Below, piece after piece: positions 9,145-18,621 of a DNA stretch of 64,000 nt. Where the stretch lies: positions 434,001 through 498,000 of the forward strand of contig CAZFPB010000001.1 of assembly GCA_964520985.1 (NCBI GenBank), in the 5' to 3' direction. A program made the translations under genes and the position numbers. Every line of letters starts with the position of its first letter. Position 1 is the first letter of the stretch. The notes under the pieces were generated by a model, which saw only the letters and a list, made by a program, of their open reading frames with translations, searched no databases and was not told where the DNA came from. The stretch comes from CAYSGL01 sp964520985 (lineage in GTDB: Bacteria; Pseudomonadota; Alphaproteobacteria; Micavibrionales; Micavibrionaceae).

Positions 9145-9156
9145 ACGCAATTGCGT
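9145..9156. promoter_or_regulatory. 12-base perfect palindrome upstream of the DUF378 gene
   Basis: ACGCAATTGCGT is self-complementary and sits in an AT-rich stretch about 50 bases upstream of the DUF378 start and 200 bases upstream of nuoJ. It could be an operator for a dimeric regulator; no factor can be named. Confidence 0.35.
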
Positions 9157-9202
9157 TCCCTAAGTTTGGAGCGTTTTGAAAGAAAAACAATAAACCCACC
9201 AT

Positions 9203-9223
9203 TCATCCACATATTTATCCACA
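9203..9223 (+). promoter_or_regulatory. Pair of DnaA-box-like sites
   Basis: TTATCCACA at 9215-9223 is a perfect consensus DnaA box, and TCATCCACA at 9203-9211 differs at one base in the same orientation, 12 bases away. They lie in the 259-base gap between DUF378 and nuoJ, which otherwise holds only AT-rich sequence and the palindrome at 9145. This could be a minor DnaA binding or regulatory site; a full origin is not evident. Confidence 0.4.
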
Positions 9224-9354
9224 GGCAGCCGCCTTGCAGTGCCGCAAAGACACGGCCCTAAAAAAACTCCTGCATTATTCCGCAACCTCTCCTTGCCATG
9301 CCCTCGCGAAGCGGCTAAAAGCTTATAAAACCAAACGTTTTCCTTGTAGAAACC

Positions 9355-9954
9355 ATGATCACAGCCATCGCCTTTTACCTCTTCGCCGCTATCACGCTTC
9401 TTTCGGGATTGATGGTGATTACGGCAAAAAACCCGGTTCATTCGGTTCTCTTTCTTATTTTGGCCTTTTTTAACGCGGCCGGTCTGTTCGTCCTGCTGGG
9501 CGCGGAATTCGTCGCGATGATTTTGGTGATCGTCTATGTCGGCGCGGTCGCCGTATTATTCCTGTTCGTCGTGATGATGCTCGACATTTCCTTTGGCGAT
9601 CTGCGCAAGGGCGCGATGCAATATGTGCCGGTAGGCGTGGTCATCGGCGCTATCATGCTGGCCGAGCTGATCTTTGTATTTTCGGGATGGAAATTCGCGC
9701 CGGGTGCGGTGAAGCCAGAAGTCGTCAGTGATTTCACCAATACCGAGCAATTGGGCCATGTGCTCTACACCCAATATCTCTTCGCCTTCCAGGTATCAGG
9801 TTTGATCCTGCTGGTCGCCATGATTGGCGCGATCGTGTTGACCCACCGCCGCCGTCCTGGCGTACGCCGCCAGAACGTCGCCGATCAGAATGCGCGCACC
9901 GTGGCGCAGTCCTTGGAAATTCACAAAATTACACCGGGAACAGGGGTTTCCTAA
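9355..9954 (+). CDS. nuoJ: NADH-quinone oxidoreductase subunit J
   Basis: 199 residues, five predicted membrane helices in the first 165 residues, then a basic cytoplasmic tail. The family core around residues 43-75 (LLGAEFVAMILVIVYVGAV) is intact, including the pi-bulge helix that links the quinone module to the proton pumps. It opens the second block of nuo genes (J-K-L-M-N), which must have its own promoter because a terminator and an antisense gene lie upstream. Confidence 0.96.
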   Translation: MITAIAFYLFAAITLLSGLMVITAKNPVHSVLFLILAFFNAAGLFVLLGAEFVAMILVIVYVGAVAVLFLFVVMMLDISFGDLRKGAMQYVPVGVVIGAIMLAELIFVFSGWKFAPGAVKPEVVSDFTNTEQLGHVLYTQYLFAFQVSGLILLVAMIGAIVLTHRRRPGVRRQNVADQNARTVAQSLEIHKITPGTGVS

Positions 9955-9955
9955 G

Positions 9956-10267
9956 ATGTTTGAGATTGGTTTGACGCATTATCTGTCTTTGGCCGCCGCC
10001 CTGTTCACCATGGGGATTTTCGGCATTTTCCTGAACCGCAAAAACGTGATCATTATCCTGATGTGCATCGAATTGATGCTGCTTGCCGTGAACATCAATT
10101 TCGTGGCGTTTTCCTCGTTCCTGAACGATCTGTCCGGGCAGGTCTTCACCATGTTCATTCTGACCGTTGCCGCCGCCGAAGCGGCCATCGGTCTTGCCAT
10201 TCTCGTCGTCTTCTTCCGCAATAAAGGCACGATTGCGGTTGAAGAAATTTCTCAGCTCAAAGGGTAG
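9956..10267 (+). CDS. nuoK: NADH-quinone oxidoreductase subunit K
   Basis: 103 residues, three membrane helices. Conserved membrane glutamates Glu39 and Glu75 correspond to E. coli Glu36 and Glu72 needed for proton transfer. The ATG at 9956 is one base after the nuoJ stop; upstream in-frame codons lie inside nuoJ and were not used. Confidence 0.97.
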   Translation: MFEIGLTHYLSLAAALFTMGIFGIFLNRKNVIIILMCIELMLLAVNINFVAFSSFLNDLSGQVFTMFILTVAAAEAAIGLAILVVFFRNKGTIAVEEISQLKG

Positions 10268-10281
10268 GGGCTACACGCACC

Positions 10282-12405
10282 ATGGAATTATTCGCAGTCT
10301 TCCCGCCGCTGGTTGCCTTTCTTATTGCCTTTCTATTTGGCAAGAAAATCGGTGATGCCGGGGCGCAATTTGTCACCTGCGCCGGTGTGATCATTGCCGC
10401 GCTGACCTCGACGTTCCTGTTCACCGACGTTGTTCTGAATAGCGCGCCGCGCACGATGGAACTGATGACCTGGATTTCATCCGGTGCGTTTGAAGTCAAA
10501 TGGGCGCTACGCGTCGACCAGCTCGCCGTCATCATGATGTGTGTGGTCAACATAGTGTCGGCCTGCGTTCATGTTTATTCGGTCGGCTACATGCATGAAG
10601 ACCCGAACAAGGCACGCTTCATGAGTTACCTGTCGCTCTTCACCTTTGCGATGTTGATGCTGGTGACGTCCGACAACCTCGTCCAGCTGTTCTTCGGCTG
10701 GGAAGGGGTGGGGGTTGCCTCGTACCTGCTGATCGGTTTCTGGAATTATAAAGACAGCGCGAATGCCGCCGCGATCAAGGCGTTCGTCGTAAACCGCGTG
10801 GGCGACTTCGGCCTCGCGCTCGGTATCTTCGCCTGTTTCGTCATTTTTGGTACCGTGCAGTTTGACTTGATGTTCGCGCAAGCGGCGGGTGTCGCTGGCC
10901 AAACGATGAATTTCCTTGGGCATGAAGTCAATGCACTAACTGTAGCCTGTCTGTTGCTTTTCATGGGCGCGATGGGTAAATCAGCGCAGCTGGGTCTGCA
11001 CACGTGGTTGCCAGACGCAATGGAAGGTCCGACTCCTGTGTCGGCCCTGATCCACGCGGCAACGATGGTAACCGCGGGCGTGTTCCTGATTGCCCGCATG
11101 TCGCCGGTGTTTGAATATGCGCCTGTCGCGCTGATGGTTGTCACATTGGTTGGTGCCGCTACCGCGTTTGTTGCCGCCACCATCGGTATGACACAGTTCG
11201 ATATCAAGCGCGTGATTGCGTATTCGACGATGTCGCAGCTCGGCTATATGTTCTTCGCGCTCGGCGTGTCCGCCTATAGCGCGGCGATTTTCCACCTGAT
11301 GACGCACGCGTTCTTCAAGGCGTTGCTCTTCCTCGGTGCCGGTTCGGTCATTCACGCGCTGCATCATGAACAGGATATGCGCAATATGGGCGGGATCTTC
11401 AAGAAAGTACCGTTTACGTATGGATTAATGTGGATCGGGTCTCTGGCGCTGGCCGGTATTCCGATTTTCGCCGGGTACTATTCAAAAGACATCGTTCTGG
11501 AAAGCGCGTTCGCCGATCATACCTGGTTCGGAAATGTTGCTTATTGGGCCGGTATCGCCGCAGCCTTGATGACAGCTTTCTATTCCGCGCGCCTTTTGTT
11601 CATGACGTTCCATGGCAAGCCGCGCATGGATCATCATACCTTCGATCACGCGCATGAAAGCCCGCCTGTGATGATGACGCCGCTGATTGTGCTGGGCGTT
11701 GGCGCTATTTTATCGGGTATTGTTTTCTACAGCGGTTTTGTCGGCGGCCCTGCGCATCACGAAGCGCCGCATCATGAAGCGGCCGTGGAAACTCCCGTTG
11801 AAGGAGCCGTGACGGCTGAAACGCATGAAGCCCCTGTTGTCGCCACGGAAGAAACCGTAGCGATTGAGCCAGCGGCGGAAGCGACAGCTGTGACGGATGA
11901 AACACCGCGCGCGCCTGTCGTTGCCAAAGCGGCAGAAAACTCCCCGTATTTCGGCAAAAGTATCTTCGTGCTGGAAGAGAATGACACCGTCACCGCTGCG
12001 CACCATGTGCCGTTCTGGGTGAAAAAACTGCCACTGGTTATGGGGCTGCTCGGTATCTTCATCGGTTTTGTCCTTTATTTCTGGAAGACCGGCATTCCGG
12101 CAGTGGTGGTGCGTATCTTCAAGCCGCTGCACACGCTGTTCTTTAACAAATGGTTCTTCGATGAACTGTATCACTGCCTGTTTGTGCTGCCATCGCTATG
12201 GCTCGGTAAACTATTCTGGAAGAATGACAAAAATGTCATTGATGGTCTTGGCCCGGATGGGGTTGCCCGACGCGCCGTTCAGGGGGCAGGGCTGCTCAGC
12301 CGCTTCCAGTCAGGTTTTGTGTTTCAGTATGCGTTCATCATGATGATCGGCCTGCTGGCACTGCTCAGCTATGTGTTCTATCAAATCGTCAAGGTTCAGG
12401 GGTAA
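10282..12405 (+). CDS. nuoL: NADH-quinone oxidoreductase subunit L with an Ala/Glu/His-rich insertion
   Basis: 707 residues, an antiporter-like proton pump with the long lateral helix. Core motifs are intact: GWEGVGVASYLLIGFW near 143-158 and HTWLPDAMEGPTPVSALIHA near 240-259. It is longer than usual for the family (about 610-650). Residues about 490-578 are an acidic, alanine-rich, low-complexity segment that opens with the repeat HHEAPHHEA and lies between two membrane helices. It may be a soluble loop peculiar to this lineage. Confidence 0.96.
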   Translation: MELFAVFPPLVAFLIAFLFGKKIGDAGAQFVTCAGVIIAALTSTFLFTDVVLNSAPRTMELMTWISSGAFEVKWALRVDQLAVIMMCVVNIVSACVHVYSVGYMHEDPNKARFMSYLSLFTFAMLMLVTSDNLVQLFFGWEGVGVASYLLIGFWNYKDSANAAAIKAFVVNRVGDFGLALGIFACFVIFGTVQFDLMFAQAAGVAGQTMNFLGHEVNALTVACLLLFMGAMGKSAQLGLHTWLPDAMEGPTPVSALIHAATMVTAGVFLIARMSPVFEYAPVALMVVTLVGAATAFVAATIGMTQFDIKRVIAYSTMSQLGYMFFALGVSAYSAAIFHLMTHAFFKALLFLGAGSVIHALHHEQDMRNMGGIFKKVPFTYGLMWIGSLALAGIPIFAGYYSKDIVLESAFADHTWFGNVAYWAGIAAALMTAFYSARLLFMTFHGKPRMDHHTFDHAHESPPVMMTPLIVLGVGAILSGIVFYSGFVGGPAHHEAPHHEAAVETPVEGAVTAETHEAPVVATEETVAIEPAAEATAVTDETPRAPVVAKAAENSPYFGKSIFVLEENDTVTAAHHVPFWVKKLPLVMGLLGIFIGFVLYFWKTGIPAVVVRIFKPLHTLFFNKWFFDELYHCLFVLPSLWLGKLFWKNDKNVIDGLGPDGVARRAVQGAGLLSRFQSGFVFQYAFIMMIGLLALLSYVFYQIVKVQG

Positions 12406-12411
12406 CCGGGT

Positions 12412-13950
12412 ATGGATCAGTTTCCGTTTTTATCACTGCTGACGTTCCTGCCGCTGATCGGCGCGTTCTTTATCCTGAGCGTCCGGGGCGATGAAACCAT
12501 CGTCGTGCGCAATGCCCGCTGGGCTGCGCTTTATACGTCGGCATTTACGTTTTTCCTCTCGCTTTACCTGCTGTTGCGCTTCGATCCGAATATCGACACC
12601 TTCCAGTTTGTTGAGAAGAATGAATGGTTGCCGGCGCTTGGTCTGACCTATCACATGGGTGTCGATGGCATTTCGCTGTTCTTCATCCTGCTTTCGACCT
12701 TCCTGACGCCGATCTGTATTCTGGCCAGCTGGCATTCCGTGAAAAAACGCGTGAAAGAATATATGGTCGCGTTCCTCGTGCTGGAAACATTGATGATCGG
12801 CACGTTCTGCGCGCTCGATACCATTCTCTTTTATGTGTTCTTCGAAGCCGTTCTGATCCCGATGTTCCTGATTATCGGGATATGGGGCGGGCCACGCCGC
12901 GTCTATGCGTCGTTCAAGTTCTTTCTCTACACGCTGCTCGGTTCAGTTTTGATGCTCGTCGCCATGCTGACGCTCTATTATAAAACTGGCACGACCGATA
13001 TTCCACAACTGATGGCCAGCCCGCTCACTCGCGACTGGCAGATATGGTTGTGGCTTGCCTTCTTCGCCAGCTTTGCCGTGAAAATGCCGATGTGGCCCGT
13101 ACACACCTGGTTGCCGGACGCGCACGTCGAAGCGCCGACTGCCGGTTCGGTTATACTGGCGGGCGTGCTTTTGAAAATGGGCGGCTATGGCTTCTTGCGT
13201 TTCTCGCTGCCGATGTTCCCGGAAGCCACCGAATATTTCGCGCCGATGGTTTACTGGATGTCGATTGCCGCTATCGTTATCACGTCGCTGATCGCGCTTG
13301 TGCAGGACGACATGAAAAAGCTGATCGCTTATTCGTCTGTTGCCCACATGGGGTATGTGACCCTCGGTATCTTCACGCTCAACCGTCAGGGGATTGACGG
13401 CGCAATCTTCCAGATGCTCAGCCACGGTGTGATTTCCGCCGCGCTCTTCCTCTGTGTCGGGGTTGTTTATGACCGTCTGCATACCCGCGAAATTGCCCGC
13501 TATGGCGGCCTTGTGAAAAACATGCCGAAATATGCGGTGATCTTTATGATCCTGATGCTGGGCTCTGTCGGTTTGCCGGGTACATCAGGTTTCGTCGGCG
13601 AATTCCTCGTGCTGATGGGCGCGTATCAGGCAGATGGTCTGATTGCCGCCCTGGCGACAACGGGCGTTGTGCTGGGCGCAGCGTATATGCTGGTCCTCTA
13701 CCGCCGTGTGATTTTTGGTGAATCCAAAAATGCCGATGCGGCGGCCATGCCGGATGTGACGAAGCTGGAACTTGGTTATTTCATCCCGCTGCTGGCACTT
13801 GTGCTGTGGCTGGGCGTTGCGCCCGGTTTTGTGATGGACCGTATCGGCCCATCGGTGAACCGTCTGATCGCGCAGGTGACCATGAACAAGCCCGTTGAAG
13901 CCAAACCTGAAAACCAGTTTATTTCCCAGCTTGAGGGAACCGCCCGATGA
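12412..13950 (+). CDS. nuoM: NADH-quinone oxidoreductase subunit M
   Basis: 512 residues, about 14 membrane helices, an antiporter-like proton-pumping subunit. FEAVLIPMFLIIG near 144-156 carries the conserved glutamate, and HTWLPDAHVEAPTAGSV near 232-248 is the family signature. Length is normal. It starts six bases after nuoL and overlaps nuoN by ATGA. Confidence 0.97.
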   Translation: MDQFPFLSLLTFLPLIGAFFILSVRGDETIVVRNARWAALYTSAFTFFLSLYLLLRFDPNIDTFQFVEKNEWLPALGLTYHMGVDGISLFFILLSTFLTPICILASWHSVKKRVKEYMVAFLVLETLMIGTFCALDTILFYVFFEAVLIPMFLIIGIWGGPRRVYASFKFFLYTLLGSVLMLVAMLTLYYKTGTTDIPQLMASPLTRDWQIWLWLAFFASFAVKMPMWPVHTWLPDAHVEAPTAGSVILAGVLLKMGGYGFLRFSLPMFPEATEYFAPMVYWMSIAAIVITSLIALVQDDMKKLIAYSSVAHMGYVTLGIFTLNRQGIDGAIFQMLSHGVISAALFLCVGVVYDRLHTREIARYGGLVKNMPKYAVIFMILMLGSVGLPGTSGFVGEFLVLMGAYQADGLIAALATTGVVLGAAYMLVLYRRVIFGESKNADAAAMPDVTKLELGYFIPLLALVLWLGVAPGFVMDRIGPSVNRLIAQVTMNKPVEAKPENQFISQLEGTAR

Positions 13951-15413
13951 CCCCGATCCTGTTTAATCCAGCCGACATCATTATCGCCCTGCCGGAATTG
14001 TTCCTCGCAGGCGTAGCAATGGTGCTGCTCGTCTACGGAGCCCTTGCGGCCAAAACGCGCGGCCCGCGCATCACGACGACGATTTTATGGATCAGCGTCG
14101 CGGCATTCTTTATTGCCGCCATGATGCTGACCGGGCTTCCATGGAATGGCCGCACCGCATTTGGTGAAGGGTTCATTCTCGATGGCTTCGCGGGCTATGC
14201 CAAAATCCTGATCCTGTTCGGTCTCGCGGCGTCCCTGATGCTCGCCAAGCAATATCTGATCCAGATTCAGACACAGAAATTTGAATATCCGGTTTTGGTG
14301 ATTTTATCGGGTATCGGCATGATGATCATGGTGTCGGCGAACGATCTGCTGACTCTCTATATGGGCCTCGAATTGCAATCGCTGGCGCTCTACGTGCTGG
14401 CCTCGATCCGCCGTGATCATGTACGCTCCGCCGAAGCCGGAATGAAATATTTCGTCCTCGGCGCGATTTCGTCCGGGATGCTGCTGTTCGGCTCGTCGCT
14501 GATTTACGGATACACCGGCGCGATTGGGTTTAATGCCATTGCTGCGTCTCTGGCTGGTTTGCCGCAACTCGGCCCCGCCATTGGGATGGTGTTTGTTCTC
14601 GCCGGTCTGGCGTTCAAAATTTCCGCCGTGCCATTCCACATGTGGACGCCGGATGTATATGAGGGTGCACCGACATCCGTAACGGCCCTCTTTGCCATCG
14701 TACCGAAAATAGCTGCCGTCTGCTTGTTGATCCGGGTCGTTTCTATTCCGTTCGCCGCGCTCGAAGTTCAGTGGGAGCCGATCCTATGGGGTATGGCGCT
14801 TGCTTCTATGGTCGTCGGATCACTGGCGGGGATCGCGCAGGACAACATCAAACGCTTACTGGCTTATTCATCAATCGGCAATATGGGTTATGCGCTGATC
14901 GGTGTTGTGGCTGGCGGCGAAAAAGGAATTGCGTCGGTTCTGGTTTATATGACGATTTATATGGCGATGACGATTGGCACCTTTGCCATCATCATGTTCA
15001 TGCGCCGCGAAGGCCGCGCAACGGAAAGCATTTCCGATCTCGCTGGCATGTCGCGTCACTCACCGGTGATGGCCTATTCGATGGCCGCGCTGATGTTTTC
15101 CATGGCGGGTATTCCGCCGCTTGCCGGATTCTTCGGCAAGCTCATGGTGTTCCAGGCAGCGGTGGCACAAGGCTATATCGTGCTGGCGGTGCTGGGGATC
15201 ATGACGTCCGTTGTCGGGGCGTATTATTATCTGCGCATTGTCAAAGTCATGTTTTTCGATGAACCGAAGGAAGGCTTTGAAAAAGCGCTGACCAATTCAC
15301 GCCGCATCCTGCTGATCGCATCGATGGCGTTCATTTTGCTATTCATTCTCTATCCATCGCCTTTGATTACGGCAGCCCAGACAGCGGCGACCAGCCTGTT
15401 TGCCATCCACTAA
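13947..15413 (+). CDS. nuoN: NADH-quinone oxidoreductase subunit N
   Basis: 488 residues, 13-14 membrane helices. GLELQSLALYVLASI near 136-150 and FHMWTPDVYEGAPTSV near 231-246 identify the third antiporter-like subunit of complex I. It is the last nuo gene; birA starts one base after its stop, as in many alphaproteobacteria. Confidence 0.97.
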   Translation: MTPILFNPADIIIALPELFLAGVAMVLLVYGALAAKTRGPRITTTILWISVAAFFIAAMMLTGLPWNGRTAFGEGFILDGFAGYAKILILFGLAASLMLAKQYLIQIQTQKFEYPVLVILSGIGMMIMVSANDLLTLYMGLELQSLALYVLASIRRDHVRSAEAGMKYFVLGAISSGMLLFGSSLIYGYTGAIGFNAIAASLAGLPQLGPAIGMVFVLAGLAFKISAVPFHMWTPDVYEGAPTSVTALFAIVPKIAAVCLLIRVVSIPFAALEVQWEPILWGMALASMVVGSLAGIAQDNIKRLLAYSSIGNMGYALIGVVAGGEKGIASVLVYMTIYMAMTIGTFAIIMFMRREGRATESISDLAGMSRHSPVMAYSMAALMFSMAGIPPLAGFFGKLMVFQAAVAQGYIVLAVLGIMTSVVGAYYYLRIVKVMFFDEPKEGFEKALTNSRRILLIASMAFILLFILYPSPLITAAQTAATSLFAIH

Positions 15414-15414
15414 G

Positions 15415-16137
15415 ATGATTGACTGGCGCATCACCGTTACGGGGCAGTTGCCATCAACGCAAGATCTCGTGCGCGTGGCCGCCGAAGGCGGCGAGCCTGA
15501 AGGTTTTGCCGTTCAGGCGTTGCAACAGACAGCAGCGCGCGGTCGTCATGGCAATCAATGGGCCGCCCCGATGGGCAATCTCTATATTTCGTTTCTGCTT
15601 CGGCCAGATTGCAGCGCATCCGATGCGGGGCAGGTCGCGTTCATCGTCGCGCTTGCCCTGTCCAAAGCAATGGATGACTATATCGATACCGATGCCCACC
15701 AAAAAACGCTGAAATGGCCGAATGATATTTTGATCGATGGTAAGAAAGTCAGCGGCATCCTGCTGGAATCCGAAATTACCAACGGTCATTGCGACTATCT
15801 GGTAGTGGGTATTGGCGTGAATATTCTGGTGGCGCCGGAAGAGCGCATTTGTCTGGATGCCGTCAAAAAGAAGCAAATTCCCATTCATCCATTCCGCGAC
15901 CGCGTTCTGGCCTATATGTCCGATTATATGGATGGATGGCGTGCGCACGGTTTCGGCCCGATCCGCGAAGAATGGCTGAAACAGGCGCATGGCATGGATG
16001 CGCCGATGAGTATTCGCCTGCCCGAAGTCACGTATAGCGGCATATTTAAGGGGCTGGACGAGCAGGGTGGGCTGATGGCCGAGATTGACGGCCAAATAAA
16101 ACGCTTTACCTCCGGCGATGTGCATTTTACACATTAG
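15415..16137 (+). CDS. birA: Biotin--[acetyl-CoA-carboxylase] ligase, monofunctional
   Basis: 240 residues from the ATG at 15415 (an upstream in-frame TTG lies in nuoN). Biotinyl-adenylate binding loop GRHGNQW at 43-49 and core KWPNDILIDGKKVSG at 100-114 mark the BirA/LplA fold. It activates biotin with ATP and attaches it to the carrier lysine of acetyl-CoA carboxylase. There is no N-terminal helix-turn-helix, so it should not act as a biotin repressor. coaX follows three bases downstream. Confidence 0.93.
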   Translation: MIDWRITVTGQLPSTQDLVRVAAEGGEPEGFAVQALQQTAARGRHGNQWAAPMGNLYISFLLRPDCSASDAGQVAFIVALALSKAMDDYIDTDAHQKTLKWPNDILIDGKKVSGILLESEITNGHCDYLVVGIGVNILVAPEERICLDAVKKKQIPIHPFRDRVLAYMSDYMDGWRAHGFGPIREEWLKQAHGMDAPMSIRLPEVTYSGIFKGLDEQGGLMAEIDGQIKRFTSGDVHFTH

Positions 16138-16140
16138 CCC

Positions 16141-16923
16141 ATGTTACTCGCGATTGACGCCGGAAATACCAATATTGTCTTTGCCGTTTATGATGGCGAT
16201 GTGCGCGTGCAAAGCTGGCGCTTCAAAACTGACGCCGCCCGCACGGCTGATGAATACGCGGCGCTGCTCAATCAATTACTGCCCGTCGCCAATCTGACCT
16301 TCAAACATATTAAAGAAGCAATCATCGCCTCGGTGGTGCCAGACGCCAATTTCCACCTGCGCCGCTTGTGCGAGCAATATTTTGGCTGCCCGACGCGCAT
16401 TGTTGGCAGCGATCTCCTTGAACTCAACATCGCGATTAATCTGCTCAAACCCGAAGAAGTCGGCGCTGACCGGATCGTGAACGCCATTGCGGTCAAACAA
16501 TTTTATCAGGCGCCCGCCATCGTGGTCGATTTTGGCACGGCGACAACCTTTGATGTAATCGATGGCAACAATACCTATTGCGGCGGTGTCATCGCACCGG
16601 GCGTCAATTTATCGCTGAATGCCTTGCATGGCGCTGCTGCCAAATTGCCGCGCGTTGCGATCAAGAAGCCGCAAAGCGTGATCGGCAACGATACGATTAC
16701 CGCGATGCAGTCCGGCATTTACTGGGGCTATATCGGCCTCGTCGAAGGCACGATCAACCGCATCGCGCTTGAAATGGGCGAGAAGCCATTCGTTCTGGCA
16801 ACCGGTGGGCTTGCCTCGCTGTTCGCGGGTGGTACTACCCTGATCGAAACGATTGATGAAGATTTAACCCTTAAAGGCCTCGTGCATATCCACCGCATGA
16901 ATGCCGTGAAACGAGCCGCTTAA
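16141..16923 (+). CDS. coaX: Type III pantothenate kinase
   Basis: 260 residues. ASKHA-fold phosphate loop DAGNTN at 6-11, GADRIVN near 109-115 and DFGTATTFDVID near 129-140 are the CoaX signatures. It phosphorylates pantothenate as the first step of coenzyme A synthesis and, unlike CoaA, is not feedback-inhibited by CoA. It sits in a tight cluster with birA upstream and rnj three bases downstream. Confidence 0.95.
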   Translation: MLLAIDAGNTNIVFAVYDGDVRVQSWRFKTDAARTADEYAALLNQLLPVANLTFKHIKEAIIASVVPDANFHLRRLCEQYFGCPTRIVGSDLLELNIAINLLKPEEVGADRIVNAIAVKQFYQAPAIVVDFGTATTFDVIDGNNTYCGGVIAPGVNLSLNALHGAAAKLPRVAIKKPQSVIGNDTITAMQSGIYWGYIGLVEGTINRIALEMGEKPFVLATGGLASLFAGGTTLIETIDEDLTLKGLVHIHRMNAVKRAA

Positions 16924-16926
16924 AAA

Positions 16927-18600
16927 ATGAATTTCCTTTCTGACAAAGACAATCTCTATTTCATTCCGATGGGCGGTGCCGAACAGTTCGGCGTCAACCT
17001 GAATGTCTATGCCTATGCTGGAAAGTTGCTGGTCATTGATTGCGGGATGGGGTTTGCAGATGAGCGTTTCCCGAACGTCGATATCCTGCTGCCTGATCCG
17101 AAATTTCTGGAACAGCATTCCGATAAAATTGCCGGTCTGGTTATCACGCACGCACACGAAGATCATATCGGAGCAGTCGCGCATTTGTGGCCGCGCATGC
17201 AATGCCCGATCTACTGTACAAAATTTACCGCCAATGTCCTGCAGGCAAAGTTGAACGAAAATCCCCTGTGCCGCGATGCGCGTATTAATATTGTTTCGTT
17301 TACCCAAACCATTCATCTCGGCCCGTTCAAAGTAGAATTCGTGCCCGTATCGCACTCTGTGCCGGAAACATCGGCGCTGATCATCGACACCAAAGCTGGC
17401 TGCGTCGTCCATAGCGGGGACTGGAACCTTGATCCGGCACCTACTATCGGCAAGCCGACCGACTCTGCACCTTTTATCGCAGCGGGAGAGAAAGGTGTAC
17501 TTGCATACATTGGCGATTCTACCAATGCGGAAGTCGATGGCGTCTCCGGCTCCGAAAGCGATGTCGAAAAAGGCCTTGAAAAAGTTTTTGCCGAATGCGC
17601 GGGCCGTATTGCCATTACCATGTTTGCCTCGAACGTCGGGCGCATGCGCTCGGTGCTGATGGCGGCGCGCGCGACGGGGCGCAAAGTGGCGATCATAGGT
17701 CGCTCGCTGCACCGCATGTCATCTGCTGCGGATGAATCGAATTACCTCAACGGCCTGCCGGACTTTATCAGCGAAGATGAACTGAAACGCCTGCCAGCGG
17801 ACAAGGTCGTCATGATCGTGACCGGCTCGCAAGGCGAAGCCAAGGCGCAGCTTGCCCGCATCGCCCGCGGCGATCATCAGCACATTAAATTCGGCCGCGG
17901 CGATACGGTCATTTTCTCTTCGCGCGCGATCCCGGGAAATGAAAAAACCATTATTGAAGTCAAGAATAATCTGGCTGCCAGCGGCGTTACGATTATCGAC
18001 CCGAAAAAAACCGCGCATTGCATTCACGTCTCCGGTCACCCGGCCCGCGATGAAATCACCCAGATGTTCCAATGGGTCAAACCGAATGCGGTGATCCCAG
18101 TGCATGGCGAACGCACGATGCTTGAGGCGCACGCTGAACTCGCGCGCGCCTGTCAGGTGAAGCATGTCATCGTGCCGAGCAACGGCTCGGTGATCCGCAT
18201 CACGAAAGACGGCATCGAAGTCGTCGGTGAAGTCGAAACGGGTCTGCTGGCCGTAGAGCCTGGCCGCATCATCGATGTTTCCCACCCGGCGATCGGCGAG
18301 CGCCGCAAGCTGCAATTCTCCGGTGCTATACACGTAACGCTCGTGCTCGATAAAAAAGGCGATCTGGTATCTGAGCCAGCCTTGAGCACAGTCGGCCTGA
18401 CAGACCAGACGGGCGAGGAGGGCGCTAATTTCGAAAACGACCTGCTCGATGAAATCGATGACATTCTGGCAGATATGAAGCCGGTTGACCGCAAGGACGA
18501 TCACTTTATTTCCGAGGAAATCCGCATCGGTCTACGCCGCTATGTCGATCATTTATTGAGAATAAAGCCAAAAACCACTGTGCATGTGGTCAGGGTTTAG
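16927..18600 (+). CDS. rnj: Ribonuclease J
   Basis: 557 residues. It has a metallo-beta-lactamase domain with the zinc motif His75, His77, Asp79, His80 (HAHEDH), a beta-CASP domain, and a C-terminal domain from about 455. It acts as 5'-3' exoribonuclease and endonuclease in mRNA decay and rRNA maturation. The position after coaX and before DUF1467 and proS is the standard alphaproteobacterial arrangement. Confidence 0.95.
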   Translation: MNFLSDKDNLYFIPMGGAEQFGVNLNVYAYAGKLLVIDCGMGFADERFPNVDILLPDPKFLEQHSDKIAGLVITHAHEDHIGAVAHLWPRMQCPIYCTKFTANVLQAKLNENPLCRDARINIVSFTQTIHLGPFKVEFVPVSHSVPETSALIIDTKAGCVVHSGDWNLDPAPTIGKPTDSAPFIAAGEKGVLAYIGDSTNAEVDGVSGSESDVEKGLEKVFAECAGRIAITMFASNVGRMRSVLMAARATGRKVAIIGRSLHRMSSAADESNYLNGLPDFISEDELKRLPADKVVMIVTGSQGEAKAQLARIARGDHQHIKFGRGDTVIFSSRAIPGNEKTIIEVKNNLAASGVTIIDPKKTAHCIHVSGHPARDEITQMFQWVKPNAVIPVHGERTMLEAHAELARACQVKHVIVPSNGSVIRITKDGIEVVGEVETGLLAVEPGRIIDVSHPAIGERRKLQFSGAIHVTLVLDKKGDLVSEPALSTVGLTDQTGEEGANFENDLLDEIDDILADMKPVDRKDDHFISEEIRIGLRRYVDHLLRIKPKTTVHVVRV

Positions 18601-18621
18601 TTTTTTTGCTAGTCTGCGGTT

